IMG/VR virus record: IMGVR_UViG_3300025417_000059
Span: 1-31,451 of that record
From: a virus
Strand: one strand, 5' to 3'
Length of the DNA stretch: 31,451 nucleotides
Part shown: positions 31,331 through 31,451 of the stretch, one piece after another
How the letters are laid out: every line of letters starts with the position of its first letter
How positions within the stretch are numbered: the stretch's first letter is position 1
Notes under the pieces: generated by a model
Seen by the model: only the letters and a program-made list of their open reading frames with translations
Database searches by the model: none
What the model was told of the DNA's origin: nothing
Translations under genes and position numbers: made by a program

Positions 31331-31451
31331 TTATGTGATTACTTTAAAATAAACTAACATACCAAATATAAAGACTAAAGATAAAACAAACAATGAACAA
31401 TAAGCAAAAAAAATATTCATTTCTTCGTGATAATAATCTTTTTCTAATTTA
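31331..31451 (-). CDS. Small membrane peptide, 5' end outside the window
   Basis: An open frame enters from the right edge (KLEKDYYHEEMNIFFAYCSL, then FVLSLVFIFGMLVYFKVIT and stop). It has one strongly hydrophobic segment of about 20 residues, as in small single-pass phage membrane proteins. It may start at the ATG at about 31417 (29 residues) or upstream of the window. The stop lies 11 nt before the next ATG, in a normal operon spacing. The function is unknown. Confidence 0.5.
   Translation of the reverse strand, partial: KLEKDYYHEEMNIFFAYCSLFVLSLVFIFGMLVYFKVIT

Overview
The window looks like part of the genome of a T4-like contractile-tailed phage with a very AT-rich genome. The evidence is the set of T4-type baseplate, hub and tail genes (gp8, gp6, gp25, gp53, gp48-like, a split gp5, gp27-like, gp26), the head-completion protein gp4, and the replication and late-transcription block gp33-gp59-gp32. 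PhoH, the DUF4815-type protein, the 'TGALVVSGGVGVAGN' fibre repeat and the low GC resemble phages of marine or freshwater bacteria. A circularly permuted two-piece tmRNA with the tag ANDNAFSVDNRLAA suggests an alphaproteobacterial host, possibly SAR11-like. That host assignment is inference.

Layout. Positions 1-14295 (minus strand) hold a tightly packed late operon of baseplate and fibre genes, read from a TATAAATA late promoter at 14325-14332: gp48-like tube cap, gp53, gp27-like hub, gp5 OB domain, a hydrophobic virion protein, gp5 spike, an unknown protein, gp25, gp6, a gp7-like protein, a fibre-like protein, gp8, and a DUF4815-type protein cut by the window edge. Positions 14388-21714 (plus strand) hold a divergent late operon: a zinc-finger, probably mobile endonuclease-like gene, gp4, a conserved structural or DNA-end protein, a tail-tube-like protein, gp26, a small ORF that a -1 frameshift could fuse to gp26, a two-domain tail lysin, and a long hub or tape-measure-like protein. 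A bidirectional terminator (21716-21753) separates it from the convergent gp32.

Positions 21771-31451 (minus strand) hold early, middle and accessory genes: a membrane-peptide fragment at the right edge, two unknowns, homospermidine synthase, a conserved phage protein with a TTG start, small conserved proteins, PhoH, a GIY-YIG homing endonuclease, a secreted DNA/RNA non-specific nuclease, small ORFs, the permuted tmRNA, a conserved small protein, gp33, gp59, a HAD phosphatase and gp32. Three near-consensus sigma70 promoters (29121-29149, 25094-25123, 22776-22804) and several TATAAATA late promoters subdivide it.

How it works together. gp33 and gp32/gp59 link replication to late transcription from the TATAAATA promoters, which drive the two divergent virion operons. 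The hub needle (gp27-like, OB, spike) lacks the lysozyme that T4 carries inside gp5. A separate protein with a muramidase-like and an M23 peptidase domain seems to supply cell-wall digestion. The most notable signals are the probable gp26 frameshift, the phage permuted tmRNA, a 37-nt pseudoknot-like element present twice, an I-TevI-like promoter and hairpin arrangement before the GIY-YIG gene, and the homospermidine synthase gene. All calls come from reading the sequence by eye; no database search was run.
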